A DNA stretch of 6,464 nt from CAZPAH01 sp964584495 (GCA_964584495.1 CAZPAH010000144.1:1-6464), one strand, 5' to 3'. Positions 1 through 5,484 are shown, counted from the stretch's first letter. Translations and numbers: made by a program. Notes: generated from the sequence alone by a model not told the origin.

Positions 1-45
1 TTTGCCATTGGCCTATCCGGGATCAACCCCAGAGCGACCGACTCA

Positions 46-75
46 AAATAGCAATTAGTCAATCGTAAATAGCAA
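46..75. repeat. Two 9-bp direct repeats 21 bp apart
   Basis: The sequence AAATAGCAA occurs at 46-54 and again at 67-75. The start-to-start distance is 21 bp, close to two helical turns, so a dimeric regulator could contact both copies on one face of the DNA. The pair lies just upstream of the first possible start codon (96). Two copies of an AT-rich 9-mer can arise by chance, so an operator role is only a suggestion. Bases 1-95 otherwise hold no gene I can support. All three forward frames are open from the left edge for a short distance (stops at 49-51, 56-58 and 66-68), so the tail of an upstream gene cannot be excluded. Confidence 0.2.
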
Positions 76-95
76 CGGGTAAAGGGTCTTATGAG

Positions 96-281
96 ATGGA
101 ACGCAGATTACGGACGATAATGGGGCCCGGTATGGATTTTGCACGTTATTCTTTCGATGGAACGATCTTACCTGTCGTTCCCGAGGGTTCCCCGTTGAAC
201 CTGGATCTTACCGCGGTGGAATCTTCCGATACCTTATTTTGCATGCTTTTACGCGCCGGACCGGAAAATGGAAGCGACTAA
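96..281 (+). CDS. Doubtful small ORF overlapping the TPR gene start
   Basis: This is a 61-codon frame starting at ATG 96, with an AAAGGG stretch at 81-86 that could be a weak, slightly distant Shine-Dalgarno sequence. Its stop (279-281) lies inside the next gene, which begins at 268, giving a 14-base overlap of the kind seen in translational coupling. I recognise no domain, signal peptide or membrane segment. Several TTA codons and other AT-ending codons are unlike the GC-ending codons of the genes downstream, which argues against a conserved gene. It may simply be the 5' untranslated region of the TPR gene. In its favour, the downstream ATG has no Shine-Dalgarno sequence of its own and coupling would explain how it is translated. 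The function is unknown. Confidence 0.25.
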   Translation: MERRLRTIMGPGMDFARYSFDGTILPVVPEGSPLNLDLTAVESSDTLFCMLLRAGPENGSD

Positions 282-759
282 GACAAAAGAGACATTCGAA
301 TCCAGAACATTCTTCGACAAAGCGGAGGCCAGCATCAAGCGCGGCAATTTCGCAGAGGCGGCCCAGCTGCTTAAAGAGGCGCTCAAGATATCTCCCGACA
401 ACCCTACATACATCTCATCCCTCGGCCTATGTATCGGCATGCAGGGTAACATCTTCGTCGGGGAAAAGATGTGCAGGCAGGCCCTTGCGATGAGCCAGGA
501 GAAGGATCCCATTCTCTATGTCAATATCGGTAAGGTCGTACTCGAGGACGGGCGAAGAAAAGAGGCACGTAAGAATTTCATGAGTGCCTACAGGCTGGAC
601 AACACCAATGCTCCGGCGGCCCTCGAGTTATCCAGGATGGGGGTCAGGAAAAGCCCCGTCCTGCCGTTTCTCTCAAGGAAGCATCCTCTCAACGTCACAC
701 TTGGAAAGATAAGGCACAGGCTCCGCCAGATGCGCTCCCCCGAGATGAAAAAGCTCTAG
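268..759 (+). CDS. Small soluble TPR protein
   Basis: This 163-aa protein is built mainly of tetratricopeptide repeats, helical pairs that act as protein-interaction scaffolds. Three repeats are visible at about residues 13-46 (with AEASIKRGNFAEAAQLLKEA), 47-80 and 81-114 (VNIGKVVLEDGRRKEARKNF). They show the usual G/A/Y spacing and end in D-N-P or similar turns. The last ~40 residues are not TPR. They are basic and include PVLPFLSRKHPLN and KIRHRLRQMR, so this tail could bind nucleic acid, phospholipid or an acidic partner. There is no signal peptide, so it is probably cytoplasmic. ATG 268 is the only plausible start: the frame is closed by TGA at 196-198 and no ATG, GTG or TTG lies between. 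No Shine-Dalgarno sequence precedes it. The next gene, also a TPR protein, begins 31 bases after its stop. The partner and role are unknown. Confidence 0.85.
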   Translation: MEATKTKETFESRTFFDKAEASIKRGNFAEAAQLLKEALKISPDNPTYISSLGLCIGMQGNIFVGEKMCRQALAMSQEKDPILYVNIGKVVLEDGRRKEARKNFMSAYRLDNTNAPAALELSRMGVRKSPVLPFLSRKHPLNVTLGKIRHRLRQMRSPEMKKL

Positions 760-778
760 ATTTAGATTATCCGTGATA

Positions 779-784
779 TATAAT
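779..784 (+). promoter_or_regulatory. Perfect -10 box placed for a leaderless transcript
   Basis: TATAAT matches the sigma70 -10 consensus exactly and ends 6 bases before the ATG at 791. Initiation usually occurs about 7 bases after the -10 hexamer, which would put the first transcribed base at or next to the A of the start codon. No purine-rich Shine-Dalgarno sequence lies in the 30 bases before the ATG, as expected for a leaderless mRNA. I found no convincing -35 hexamer at 16-18 bp spacing. The AT-rich spot could be coincidental, with the gene instead read from an upstream promoter. Confidence 0.4.
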
Positions 785-790
785 TAGTTC

Positions 791-2011
791 ATGGACGCTA
801 TTTCTGTAAGAAGGGCGGGGTTTCGGTCGGCTCGTTTTACGGCGTGGTGTTTCATCTTTTCCATATTTGCCTCCGCGCTCGCCTCGTGCACAGGGGGCGG
901 AAGATCGGTCGGAGAGACGGACGCGGGAGCGTGGGACGAATCGAGGCTCGGTGTCGATAACAGGATCCTGTCCCTTACCGCGAGGGAGGATTTCGATGCC
1001 ATGCTGGCGCTCGTCGACAGCCTGGAGGGGGCCGGTGTCTCGGACCCCCGCCTGACGGGGCAGAAGGCGCTTGCGCTGGCGATGACCGGAAGGGAGCGGG
1101 AAGCGATACCCCTTTTCGAGAAATCGCTCCTCGCCGATTACGCCAACTGCGAGAACCACCTGAACTTCGCCGTGATGCTCATGAGGATGGGAAAGACCGG
1201 TAGGGCGAGAACCGAGTTCATAGAGGCGAGAAAGTTCTGCGGAGCGGCCGATCAGGCGCTGATCATGAGAAATATGGCGGTTGCCGATATAAAGGCCGGA
1301 AGAGAGGACCAGGCGTTCGAAAAGATCGCCGAAGGGCTCGATTACGCGCCGAAGGATCCTTACCTGCTGGGGTTGAAGGGGATGCTCCTTGCCGAGGAAA
1401 GCCCGTCGGTCGCCGAGTCTCTTATGGCGAATTCGCGGGAGATGGGGGATATCGAGCCGGAATTTCTTTACCAGCTGGGAATGATCTTCCTCAGATCGGG
1501 CAAGTTCGAACCGGCGGCTGCAACCTTGGAGGTTGCCCTCGAGTCGGAGCCAAAGAAAAGGGAAATCGTTCTCGCCCTTGCCGATGCCCTTGCCGGATCG
1601 GGAAGGAGGCAGGAGTCGGAGACTCTTTTACATGCTTTGGCGGTGGAAGAGCCGGGGGAGGATATTACGGAAAGGCTGGCCCGCATGGCATTCTCCGGCG
1701 GGAGGTATGAAGAGGCGAAAGAGTACTACGAGGAGCTTCCGGAATCGGCGGAGGTCCTCGACAGGATCGCGATGTCGCTTCGGGGAATGGGCAAGCTCCA
1801 TGAGGCGCTGAAGATCGAGAGGCGGGCCGTCTCGCTCGATCCCGAATGGCCGGTCGGCCTTGTAAACCTCTCGGTGATCCTCGGCGCGATCGGCGAGCTC
1901 GACGAAGCCGAGGAGCTTCTTCATAGGGTTCTTTCCATAGATCCGGAGAATCTTGCGGCGAAGATCAATCTCGAGCGGATACAGCGGGCCAGAGAAGAAG
2001 CGGGCAAGTGA
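791..2011 (+). CDS. TPR-repeat lipoprotein
   Basis: This 406-aa envelope protein starts with a basic segment (R7, R8, R12, R15), a hydrophobic stretch (about 16-29) and the lipobox L-A-S-C, with the lipidated cysteine at residue 33. The next residue is Thr, not Asp, which in enterobacterial rules favours the outer membrane. A Gly/Ser-rich linker follows. From about residue 56 to the end there are roughly ten TPR or TPR-like helical pairs. Clear ones include GREREAIPLFEKSL, GKTGRARTEFIEARKF, GKFEPAAATLEVALESEP, GKLHEALKIERRAVSLDP and GELDEAEELLHRVLSIDPEN. No enzymatic domain is present, so a periplasm-facing scaffold or assembly role is the reasonable inference. Relatives include PilF-type and BamD-type TPR lipoproteins, but it is longer than both and I do not assign it to either. 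The start has no Shine-Dalgarno sequence, but the signal peptide fixes it well. It lies 31 bases after another TPR gene. Confidence 0.93.
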   Translation: MDAISVRRAGFRSARFTAWCFIFSIFASALASCTGGGRSVGETDAGAWDESRLGVDNRILSLTAREDFDAMLALVDSLEGAGVSDPRLTGQKALALAMTGREREAIPLFEKSLLADYANCENHLNFAVMLMRMGKTGRARTEFIEARKFCGAADQALIMRNMAVADIKAGREDQAFEKIAEGLDYAPKDPYLLGLKGMLLAEESPSVAESLMANSREMGDIEPEFLYQLGMIFLRSGKFEPAAATLEVALESEPKKREIVLALADALAGSGRRQESETLLHALAVEEPGEDITERLARMAFSGGRYEEAKEYYEELPESAEVLDRIAMSLRGMGKLHEALKIERRAVSLDPEWPVGLVNLSVILGAIGELDEAEELLHRVLSIDPENLAAKINLERIQRAREEAGK

Positions 2012-2016
2012 TTTTT

Positions 2017-2033
2017 CGGCCCCCACCGGGCCG
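2017..2033 (+). terminator. Possible weak terminator after the TPR lipoprotein gene
   Basis: CGGCCC (2017-2022) and GGGCCG (2028-2033) form a perfect 6-bp GC stem with a 5-base loop, beginning 5 bases after the lipoprotein stop codon. The downstream tail is only TT followed by AAAA rather than a proper U-run, so it does not fit the classic rho-independent model well. A T5 run lies before the stem, and the A4 after it could pair with part of that run. The position, between one gene block and a new promoter at 2061, supports a role in ending the first transcript or stabilising its 3' end. Confidence 0.4.
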
Positions 2034-2060
2034 TTAAAACCAGGCAACAGCAAATAAATC

Positions 2061-2090
2061 TTGTATTTCTGCGCGCTTTTTCTTTACAAT
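2061..2090 (+). promoter_or_regulatory. Sigma70-type promoter for the zinc-ribbon/glpX-like/rarA unit
   Basis: TTGTAT (2061-2066) and TACAAT (2085-2090) each match four or five of six consensus positions and are separated by 18 bp. The segment is AT-rich and lies in the only gap ahead of the three tightly packed genes. Transcription would start near 2097, leaving a leader of about 68 bases before the ATG at 2165. Confidence 0.5.
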
Positions 2091-2092
2091 TC

Positions 2093-2159
2093 CTATCCGT
2101 TAAGAAACAATACTTGTACTGGAACCGTAGTAGAGATGTGGGTCCAGGAACGGAGGTAG
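2093..2159 (+). promoter_or_regulatory. Leader predicted to fold over its own Shine-Dalgarno sequence
   Basis: Two nested stems are visible. The inner one pairs CTGGAACC (2119-2126) with GGGTCCAG (2140-2147), eight pairs with one A-G mismatch and a 13-base loop. The outer one pairs TCCGTT (2096-2101) with AACGGA (2149-2154), and CTA (2093-2095) could add three pairs with TAG (2157-2159) across a GG bulge. The outer 3' strand overlaps the Shine-Dalgarno sequence GGAGGT (2152-2157) of the gene at 2165. If transcription starts near 2097, nearly the whole leader is in this structure, though the CTA pairs and the first pair of the outer stem would be lost. A ribosome-access switch such as an RNA thermometer, protein-bound leader or riboswitch is possible. 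It matches no riboswitch consensus I know. Confidence 0.35.
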
Positions 2160-2164
2160 ACATA

Positions 2165-2596
2165 ATGTACTGCCAGTATTGTGGAAAAGAGATAGAAGAG
2201 GGAGCTACATTCTGCGTGTACTGCGGCAAGGGTGTGAAGAGGGAGACCTCTGGCAAGTCGATGTATATGCACGAATGGACAAAGCTCAAGACCCCGGATG
2301 ACACGAAAAATCCGGGTGTCGCCGCTTCTATCGGATTTTTCCTCGGCTGGATACTGCTCGGCCCGATCGGGTATGTCTACCTTGGACAGTGGAACTGGTT
2401 CTGGCTGACCTTCGTGATCCAGATCTTTGCGGTTCCTCTCACCGCGGGTGTCGCCTACATTCTTCTACCCGTTGTGTTTGCCATCCACCAGTATCAGCTG
2501 GCCAAGGAGCTCAACGAGATGGTAGTCGCCGACCGGGCCGATCTTCAGGCCTCCGGTAGGGCGAGGGTGGACGAAGAGTCCGAGGACGACCTGTGA
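2165..2596 (+). CDS. Zinc-ribbon membrane protein, TM2-like
   Basis: This 143-aa protein begins with a compact zinc ribbon: C3-x2-C6 and C17-x2-C20 (CQYCGK and CVYCGK), four cysteines suited to one Zn2+. A polar linker follows, then a hydrophobic region. The first membrane segment is about residues 51-72, with a Gly-rich turn (GPIGYVYLG) recalling TM2-domain proteins. A long hydrophobic stretch at about 78-107 could be one or two further spans. The C-terminus is polar and very acidic (ending EESEDDL). Small zinc-ribbon/TM2 proteins are widespread in bacteria and mostly uncharacterised, so I give no function. The start at 2165 is chosen over an in-frame ATG at 2114 because GGAGGT lies 7 bases upstream and the zinc ribbon begins right after it. 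It is first in a tight unit, 13 bases ahead of the glpX-like gene. Confidence 0.87.
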   Translation: MYCQYCGKEIEEGATFCVYCGKGVKRETSGKSMYMHEWTKLKTPDDTKNPGVAASIGFFLGWILLGPIGYVYLGQWNWFWLTFVIQIFAVPLTAGVAYILLPVVFAIHQYQLAKELNEMVVADRADLQASGRARVDEESEDDL

Positions 2597-2609
2597 GAAG
2601 GGATCTGAA

Positions 2610-3554
2610 TTGGATCGAAACCTGGCTCTGGAGCTGGTTCGAGTAACGGAGGCGGCGGCGCTGGCCTCCGCAAGATTCTTGGGCAAGGGCGACCCCGTCG
2701 CGGCCGACCTGGCGGCGGCCGCCGCGATGCAGCTTGCGATCCAAGGCGTCAAGATCACCGGACATATCGTTATTGGAGAGGAAAATACGCTTCCCGATCC
2801 GCTTCTCGCCTCCGGCATCACCGTTGGGGCCGGGGGAGAGCCCGAGGTCGATATAGCCCTCGATCCCCTTGAAAGCAAGGGCTCGCTCGCCGACGGCCAG
2901 CAGAACGCGATATCCGCAATAGCGCTCGGCGAGAAAGGATCTTTCAGAAAATTCGAGACACGGCAGATGCTGAAGATAGCGGTCGGGAGCGAGGCGGCCG
3001 AAAGTATCGACCTGGAAGCATCGACCTTCGATAACCTTGTCAGGATAGCGGAAGCTAAAAGGGTGTACGTGGAAGATCTTACCGTTTCGATACTCGACAG
3101 GGACAGGCACGGCAAGCTTATCGAGGATGTGAGGAAGGCCGGGGCGAGGATCGAGCTTCTGAGGGATGGGGATCTGGCGGCGGCGATTGCGACGGCCCTT
3201 CCCGGCACGGGTGTGGATGCGCTGATGGGGGTAGGAGATTCCAGCCAGGGAGTGATAGCGGCCGCGGCCCTATCATGCCTGGGCGGCGGGTTCCAGGGAA
3301 AGCTCGTCAGGGAGAAGGGAAAAGAGAAAGACCCCCCGGATTATTATGATAGGGTCTTCGATATCGAGGCCCTGATAGGCCGGGATAACATCATGTTCGC
3401 CGCTACGGGAGTGTCCCACAGCGATTTTCTCGACGGCGTCAAATTCCGCCCCGGTGGAGCGATAACCAACAGCATAGGGTTAAGGCGCAAATCGGGGACA
3501 ATCAGATTTCTCAAAACGCAGCATTTCTTCGACAAGGATCCCGATTACAGATAG
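2610..3554 (+). CDS. glpX: Divergent GlpX-family (class II FBPase) protein with altered active site
   Basis: This 314-aa protein is homologous along its length to GlpX, the class II fructose-1,6-bisphosphatase of gluconeogenesis (fructose-1,6-bisphosphate to fructose-6-phosphate plus phosphate). It aligns without gaps to E. coli GlpX, as I recall that sequence, for the first ~214 residues, so numbering transfers. Retained are metal ligands D33, E57, D85 and E88, plus R166-H167, D186, D188, the ATG(V) loop near the C-terminus and RKSGTIRFL. Changed are K29 to Pro, the GEGEIDEAP loop to GEENTLPDP, EGT to ESK (nucleophile-activating T90 to Lys), Y119 to Gln, K164 to Arg and GAPEG to DSSQG (E213 to Gln). 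It is also ~20 residues shorter, mostly in the linker after residue 225. The fold looks intact, but ordinary FBPase activity is doubtful. A different substrate or a non-catalytic role is more likely. The start is TTG 2610 with AAGGGA 6 bases upstream, and it is followed 15 bases later by rarA. Confidence 0.93.
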   Translation: MDRNLALELVRVTEAAALASARFLGKGDPVAADLAAAAAMQLAIQGVKITGHIVIGEENTLPDPLLASGITVGAGGEPEVDIALDPLESKGSLADGQQNAISAIALGEKGSFRKFETRQMLKIAVGSEAAESIDLEASTFDNLVRIAEAKRVYVEDLTVSILDRDRHGKLIEDVRKAGARIELLRDGDLAAAIATALPGTGVDALMGVGDSSQGVIAAAALSCLGGGFQGKLVREKGKEKDPPDYYDRVFDIEALIGRDNIMFAATGVSHSDFLDGVKFRPGGAITNSIGLRRKSGTIRFLKTQHFFDKDPDYR

Positions 3555-3569
3555 AACGGGAAGATCGAG

Positions 3570-4934
3570 ATGCAGGATCTTTTTTCCGGGAACGTGCCGC
3601 CTCCTCTCGCAGAGAGGATGAGACCGCGCAGCCTCGATGATTTCGTCGGGCAGGAAGATGTGGTGGGAGAGGGGAAGATCCTCCGGCGGATACTGGAGAA
3701 GGGAAGACTCGAATCGTCCCTTATATTCTGGGGTCCCCCGGGCTGCGGCAAGACCACGCTGGCCCACCTTATCGCGAATTCCGTCGATTCCCATTTCGTC
3801 TTTTTCTCCGCGGTGACTTCGGGGATAGCGGATGTCAGGAAAGTGGTCGCCGAGGCTGAGTCGCGCCTCAACCTGAACGACACGAGAACGATCCTATTCG
3901 TCGATGAAATACACCGTTTCAATAAAGCTCAGCAGGATGCTTTCCTTCCGCACATAGAGAAGGGCACCGTCATCCTTATAGGAGCGACGACCGAGAATCC
4001 CAGCTTCGAGGTCATCCCCCCCCTGCTCTCGAGATGCAGGGTTTTTGTCCTGGGACAGCTCGGAGAGGATGATGTCGTCACGATAATGAGGAGGGCGATC
4101 GGGGACAGTGAAAGGGGACTTGGAGGAATCGATATAGAGGTAGGGGACGAGGAGCTCGCCTATCTGGCGCATCTGGCGTTCGGCGACGCCCGCACGGCCC
4201 TTAACGCTCTCGAGATGGTGGTGCAATCTCTCGACGATTCCACCGGCAAGGTTGTTCTGACGAAGGACAGCATCGAGGAGGCGGTGCAGAAGAGAAACAT
4301 CCTCTACGACAAGGAGGGGGAGGAGCATTTCAATATCATCTCGGCCCTGCACAAGTCGCTCCGCGGAGGGGATCCGGACGCGAGCCTCTACTGGCTCGCC
4401 AGGATGCTCGAGGCGGGGGAGGACCCCCTGTATATAGCAAGAAGGCTGGTGCGGTTCGCTTCCGAGGATATCGGCAACGCGGACCCTCAGGCTCTGCGCA
4501 CCGCGCTCGATGCCGCTGAAACGGTAAGGTTCATAGGGCTTCCCGAGGCGAAGCTCGCCCTGGCGCAGGCGGTCACATACATGGCGGCCGCGCCGAAGAG
4601 CAATTCGGTGTATAAGGCTTATTCGGGCGCGGCGGCCGACGTGAACGAGCACGGGCCGCTGCCAGTGCCTATGTGGATAAGGAACGCGCCGACGAGAATG
4701 ATGAAGGAGATGGGTTACGGCAGGGGATATATCTATCCACATGACGATCCCGGGGGCATCGTCTCCCAGGAATATTTCCCGTCGAGACTGGAGGGTAAAG
4801 TCTATTACCGGCCGGTCGAGAGAGGGTTCGAGCGAGAGATGCGTAAGAGGCTGGATTACTGGCGCAAGGTCCGCGGGACGGATAAAGGGAGAGAGGAGGA
4901 GGCTGAAAAAGGAGATGAAGGATCCGCCCGGTAG
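3570..4934 (+). CDS. rarA: Replication-associated recombination protein A (RarA/MgsA), AAA+ ATPase
   Basis: This 454-aa protein is a full-length member of the RarA/MgsA/WRNIP1 family, cytoplasmic AAA+ ATPases related to clamp-loader subunits that act at stalled replication forks and gaps, with SSB as a partner. The N-terminal PLAERMRP and FVGQEDVVG segments are typical. Walker A is GPPGCGKT (55-62) and Walker B is ILFVDE (108-113), followed by the family signature HRFNKAQQDAFLPHIE. Sensor 1 is in GATTENPSFE (137-146) and the arginine finger in LLSRCRV (151-157). The C-terminal tetramerisation half carries SALHKSLRG, DPLYIARR, ASEDIGNADP, APKSN and RNAPTRMMKEMGYG. The length is normal (E. coli RarA is 447 aa). 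The last ~20 residues are a charged, non-conserved tail. The start has GGGAAG 6 bases upstream. All catalytic motifs are intact, so it should be functional. It is last in the three-gene unit. Confidence 0.97.
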   Translation: MQDLFSGNVPPPLAERMRPRSLDDFVGQEDVVGEGKILRRILEKGRLESSLIFWGPPGCGKTTLAHLIANSVDSHFVFFSAVTSGIADVRKVVAEAESRLNLNDTRTILFVDEIHRFNKAQQDAFLPHIEKGTVILIGATTENPSFEVIPPLLSRCRVFVLGQLGEDDVVTIMRRAIGDSERGLGGIDIEVGDEELAYLAHLAFGDARTALNALEMVVQSLDDSTGKVVLTKDSIEEAVQKRNILYDKEGEEHFNIISALHKSLRGGDPDASLYWLARMLEAGEDPLYIARRLVRFASEDIGNADPQALRTALDAAETVRFIGLPEAKLALAQAVTYMAAAPKSNSVYKAYSGAAADVNEHGPLPVPMWIRNAPTRMMKEMGYGRGYIYPHDDPGGIVSQEYFPSRLEGKVYYRPVERGFEREMRKRLDYWRKVRGTDKGREEEAEKGDEGSAR

Positions 4935-4955
4935 CCGCCTATTTTTCAGTTCTTC

Positions 4956-4991
4956 TTGACAATTAAGAGGTTATCTATTTTTTTATATATA
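4956..4991 (+). promoter_or_regulatory. Weak promoter candidate upstream of the structured element
   Basis: A perfect -35 hexamer TTGACA (4956-4961) is present, but no good -10 lies 16-18 bp downstream, only a T-run. An overlapping alternative pairs TTAAGA (4963-4968) with TATATA (4986-4991) at 17 bp, each 4/6 to consensus. Either would transcribe rightwards into the 5077-5284 element from about 4998. The region is so AT-rich that chance matches are expected. Confidence 0.3.
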
Positions 4992-5076
4992 GGGGTGGTG
5001 AAGTGAATATGTCATCTTTTAATTGGATACTCTTTAGAAAAATTCCCTCTCCAAATTTTGGAATAGTATCGATACC

Positions 5077-5284
5077 ATTTTCGGTGGTTTGCCGACCGTA
5101 GCAGGGCTGATAAAGCAAGGGCTTCCAGTGTAGGGTTAAGTGGAGATCTCGGGATTAACCACGCCGCCTTTCTGGAAGCCCCCCTGAGCCTTATTTTCTT
5201 GAAGAGATCCGGGTAAACGGTTACGTTTCTCGCGAAAGCTAACGTAAGTCGAGGCCGCTTACCCCGGACCACTGTCTCGAAAAT
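5077..5284. ncRNA. Candidate structured RNA or palindromic element, unassigned
   Basis: The segment folds as a closed three-way junction. The closing stem pairs ATTTTCGGTGGT (5077-5088) with ACCAC (5268-5272) and CGAAAAT (5278-5284), 12 pairs with a 5-base bulge. The first arm has AGGGCT/AGCCTT (5103-5108/5187-5192), then a perfect 10-bp stem GGGCTTCCAG/CTGGAAGCCC (5119-5128/5172-5181), then GGTTAA/TTAACC (5134-5139/5155-5160). The second arm has CCGGGTAA (5209-5216) pairing with 5259-5267 with one bulged C, then CGG/CCG, then TTACGTT/AACGTAA (5221-5227/5241-5247). The strand is undecided because the pairing works on both. It could be a non-coding RNA or a MITE-like element whose ends are the closing stem, though I see no target-site duplication. 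CCCCTGAGCC at 5181-5190 recalls a stretch of E. coli 6S RNA, but the overall fold differs. Confidence 0.4.
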
Positions 5285-5304
5285 TGAAAAGGAATGCAAG
5301 AAAA

Positions 5305-5358
5305 AATTAACTATACCTTGAAGCTATTAGCGAACCACTACATTCATTCAAGTTAATT
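5305..5358. repeat. AT-rich imperfect inverted repeat
   Basis: AATTAAC (5305-5311) and TTGAA (5318-5322) pair with TTCAA (5347-5351) and GTTAATT (5352-5358). This gives 12 pairs with a 6-base bulge on the left and a 24-base loop. An A-run precedes it and a TTTT run follows at 5362-5365. It could be a weak 3' end for an RNA from 5077-5284, but the stem has little GC and the U-run is short. Confidence 0.3.
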
Positions 5359-5436
5359 GAATTTTCCCCAGATACACTCCACCTTCAATCTCCAGCCAAA
5401 CTCTATCAGAACGGCAAAACGATTGCAAGCGAAATC

Positions 5437-5465
5437 TTGACTTTTTTACGCGACTGTGTAATAAT
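5437..5465 (+). promoter_or_regulatory. Sigma70-type promoter of the secreted-protein gene
   Basis: TTGACT (5437-5442) matches five of six -35 positions. AATAAT (5460-5465), 17 bp downstream, matches five of six -10 positions, in a TG-containing extended context (TGTGTAATAAT). Transcription would begin around 5472, giving a leader of about 80 bases that contains the palindrome at 5485-5500 and the Shine-Dalgarno sequence at 5541. Confidence 0.6.
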
Positions 5466-5484
5466 TACTTATGTCAAAGTGTAC

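Larger units (their letters stand above)
4935..5436. other. AT-rich intergenic region without a supported protein gene
   Basis: About 620 bases separate rarA from the next start codon, and the base composition is clearly more AT-rich than the flanking genes. In order, the region up to 5436 holds an 8-bp inverted repeat straddling the rarA stop (CTGAAAAA at 4903-4910, TTTTTCAG at 4942-4949), a possible promoter (4956-4991), a 10-bp palindrome GTATCGATAC (5066-5075), the large self-complementary element (5077-5284), and an AT-rich imperfect inverted repeat (5305-5358). Bases 5366-5436 are C- and A-rich with nothing I recognise. Short frames on both strands were considered and not accepted as genes. 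Confidence 0.6.

Noticed and set aside
2114..2164. Upstream in-frame ATG extending the zinc-ribbon protein by 17 residues
   Set aside because: No Shine-Dalgarno sequence precedes 2114 at a good distance. GGAGGT is ideally placed for 2165, where the zinc ribbon begins.
2465..3208. Long minus-strand frames opposite the glpX-like gene
   Set aside because: The plus-strand frame aligns along its whole length with GlpX. The reverse frames are Ser/Ala/Arg-rich products of GC-ending codons with no motif.
3894..4742. 282-codon minus-strand frame opposite rarA
   Set aside because: The plus strand encodes every RarA motif. The opposite frame is Arg/His-rich with no recognisable domain.
4903..4949. Inverted repeat CTGAAAAA/TTTTTCAG as the rarA terminator
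   Set aside because: The stem is AT-rich with a 31-base loop, mostly inside the coding region, and is followed by TTCTTCTT rather than a U-run. It is unlikely to terminate by itself.
5003..5101. Short plus-strand frame (about 30 codons from ATG 5009 or GTG 5003) after a GGGGTGGTGA stretch
   Set aside because: It is very short and AT-rich with no family features, and its end runs into the structured element. A leader peptide cannot be excluded but has no positive support.
5077..5284. Firm call of 6S RNA, RNase P RNA, tmRNA, SRP RNA or a known riboswitch
   Set aside because: The core conserved sequences of RNase P RNA, tmRNA, SRP RNA, T-box and cobalamin elements are absent. The CCCCTGAGCC match to 6S RNA is short and the fold is branched rather than a rod with a central bubble.
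5012..5299. 95-codon minus-strand frame across the structured element
   Set aside because: It has no recognisable motif, and the start is not well supported. The frame lies almost wholly in the self-complementary segment, whose pairing constraints explain the sequence better.
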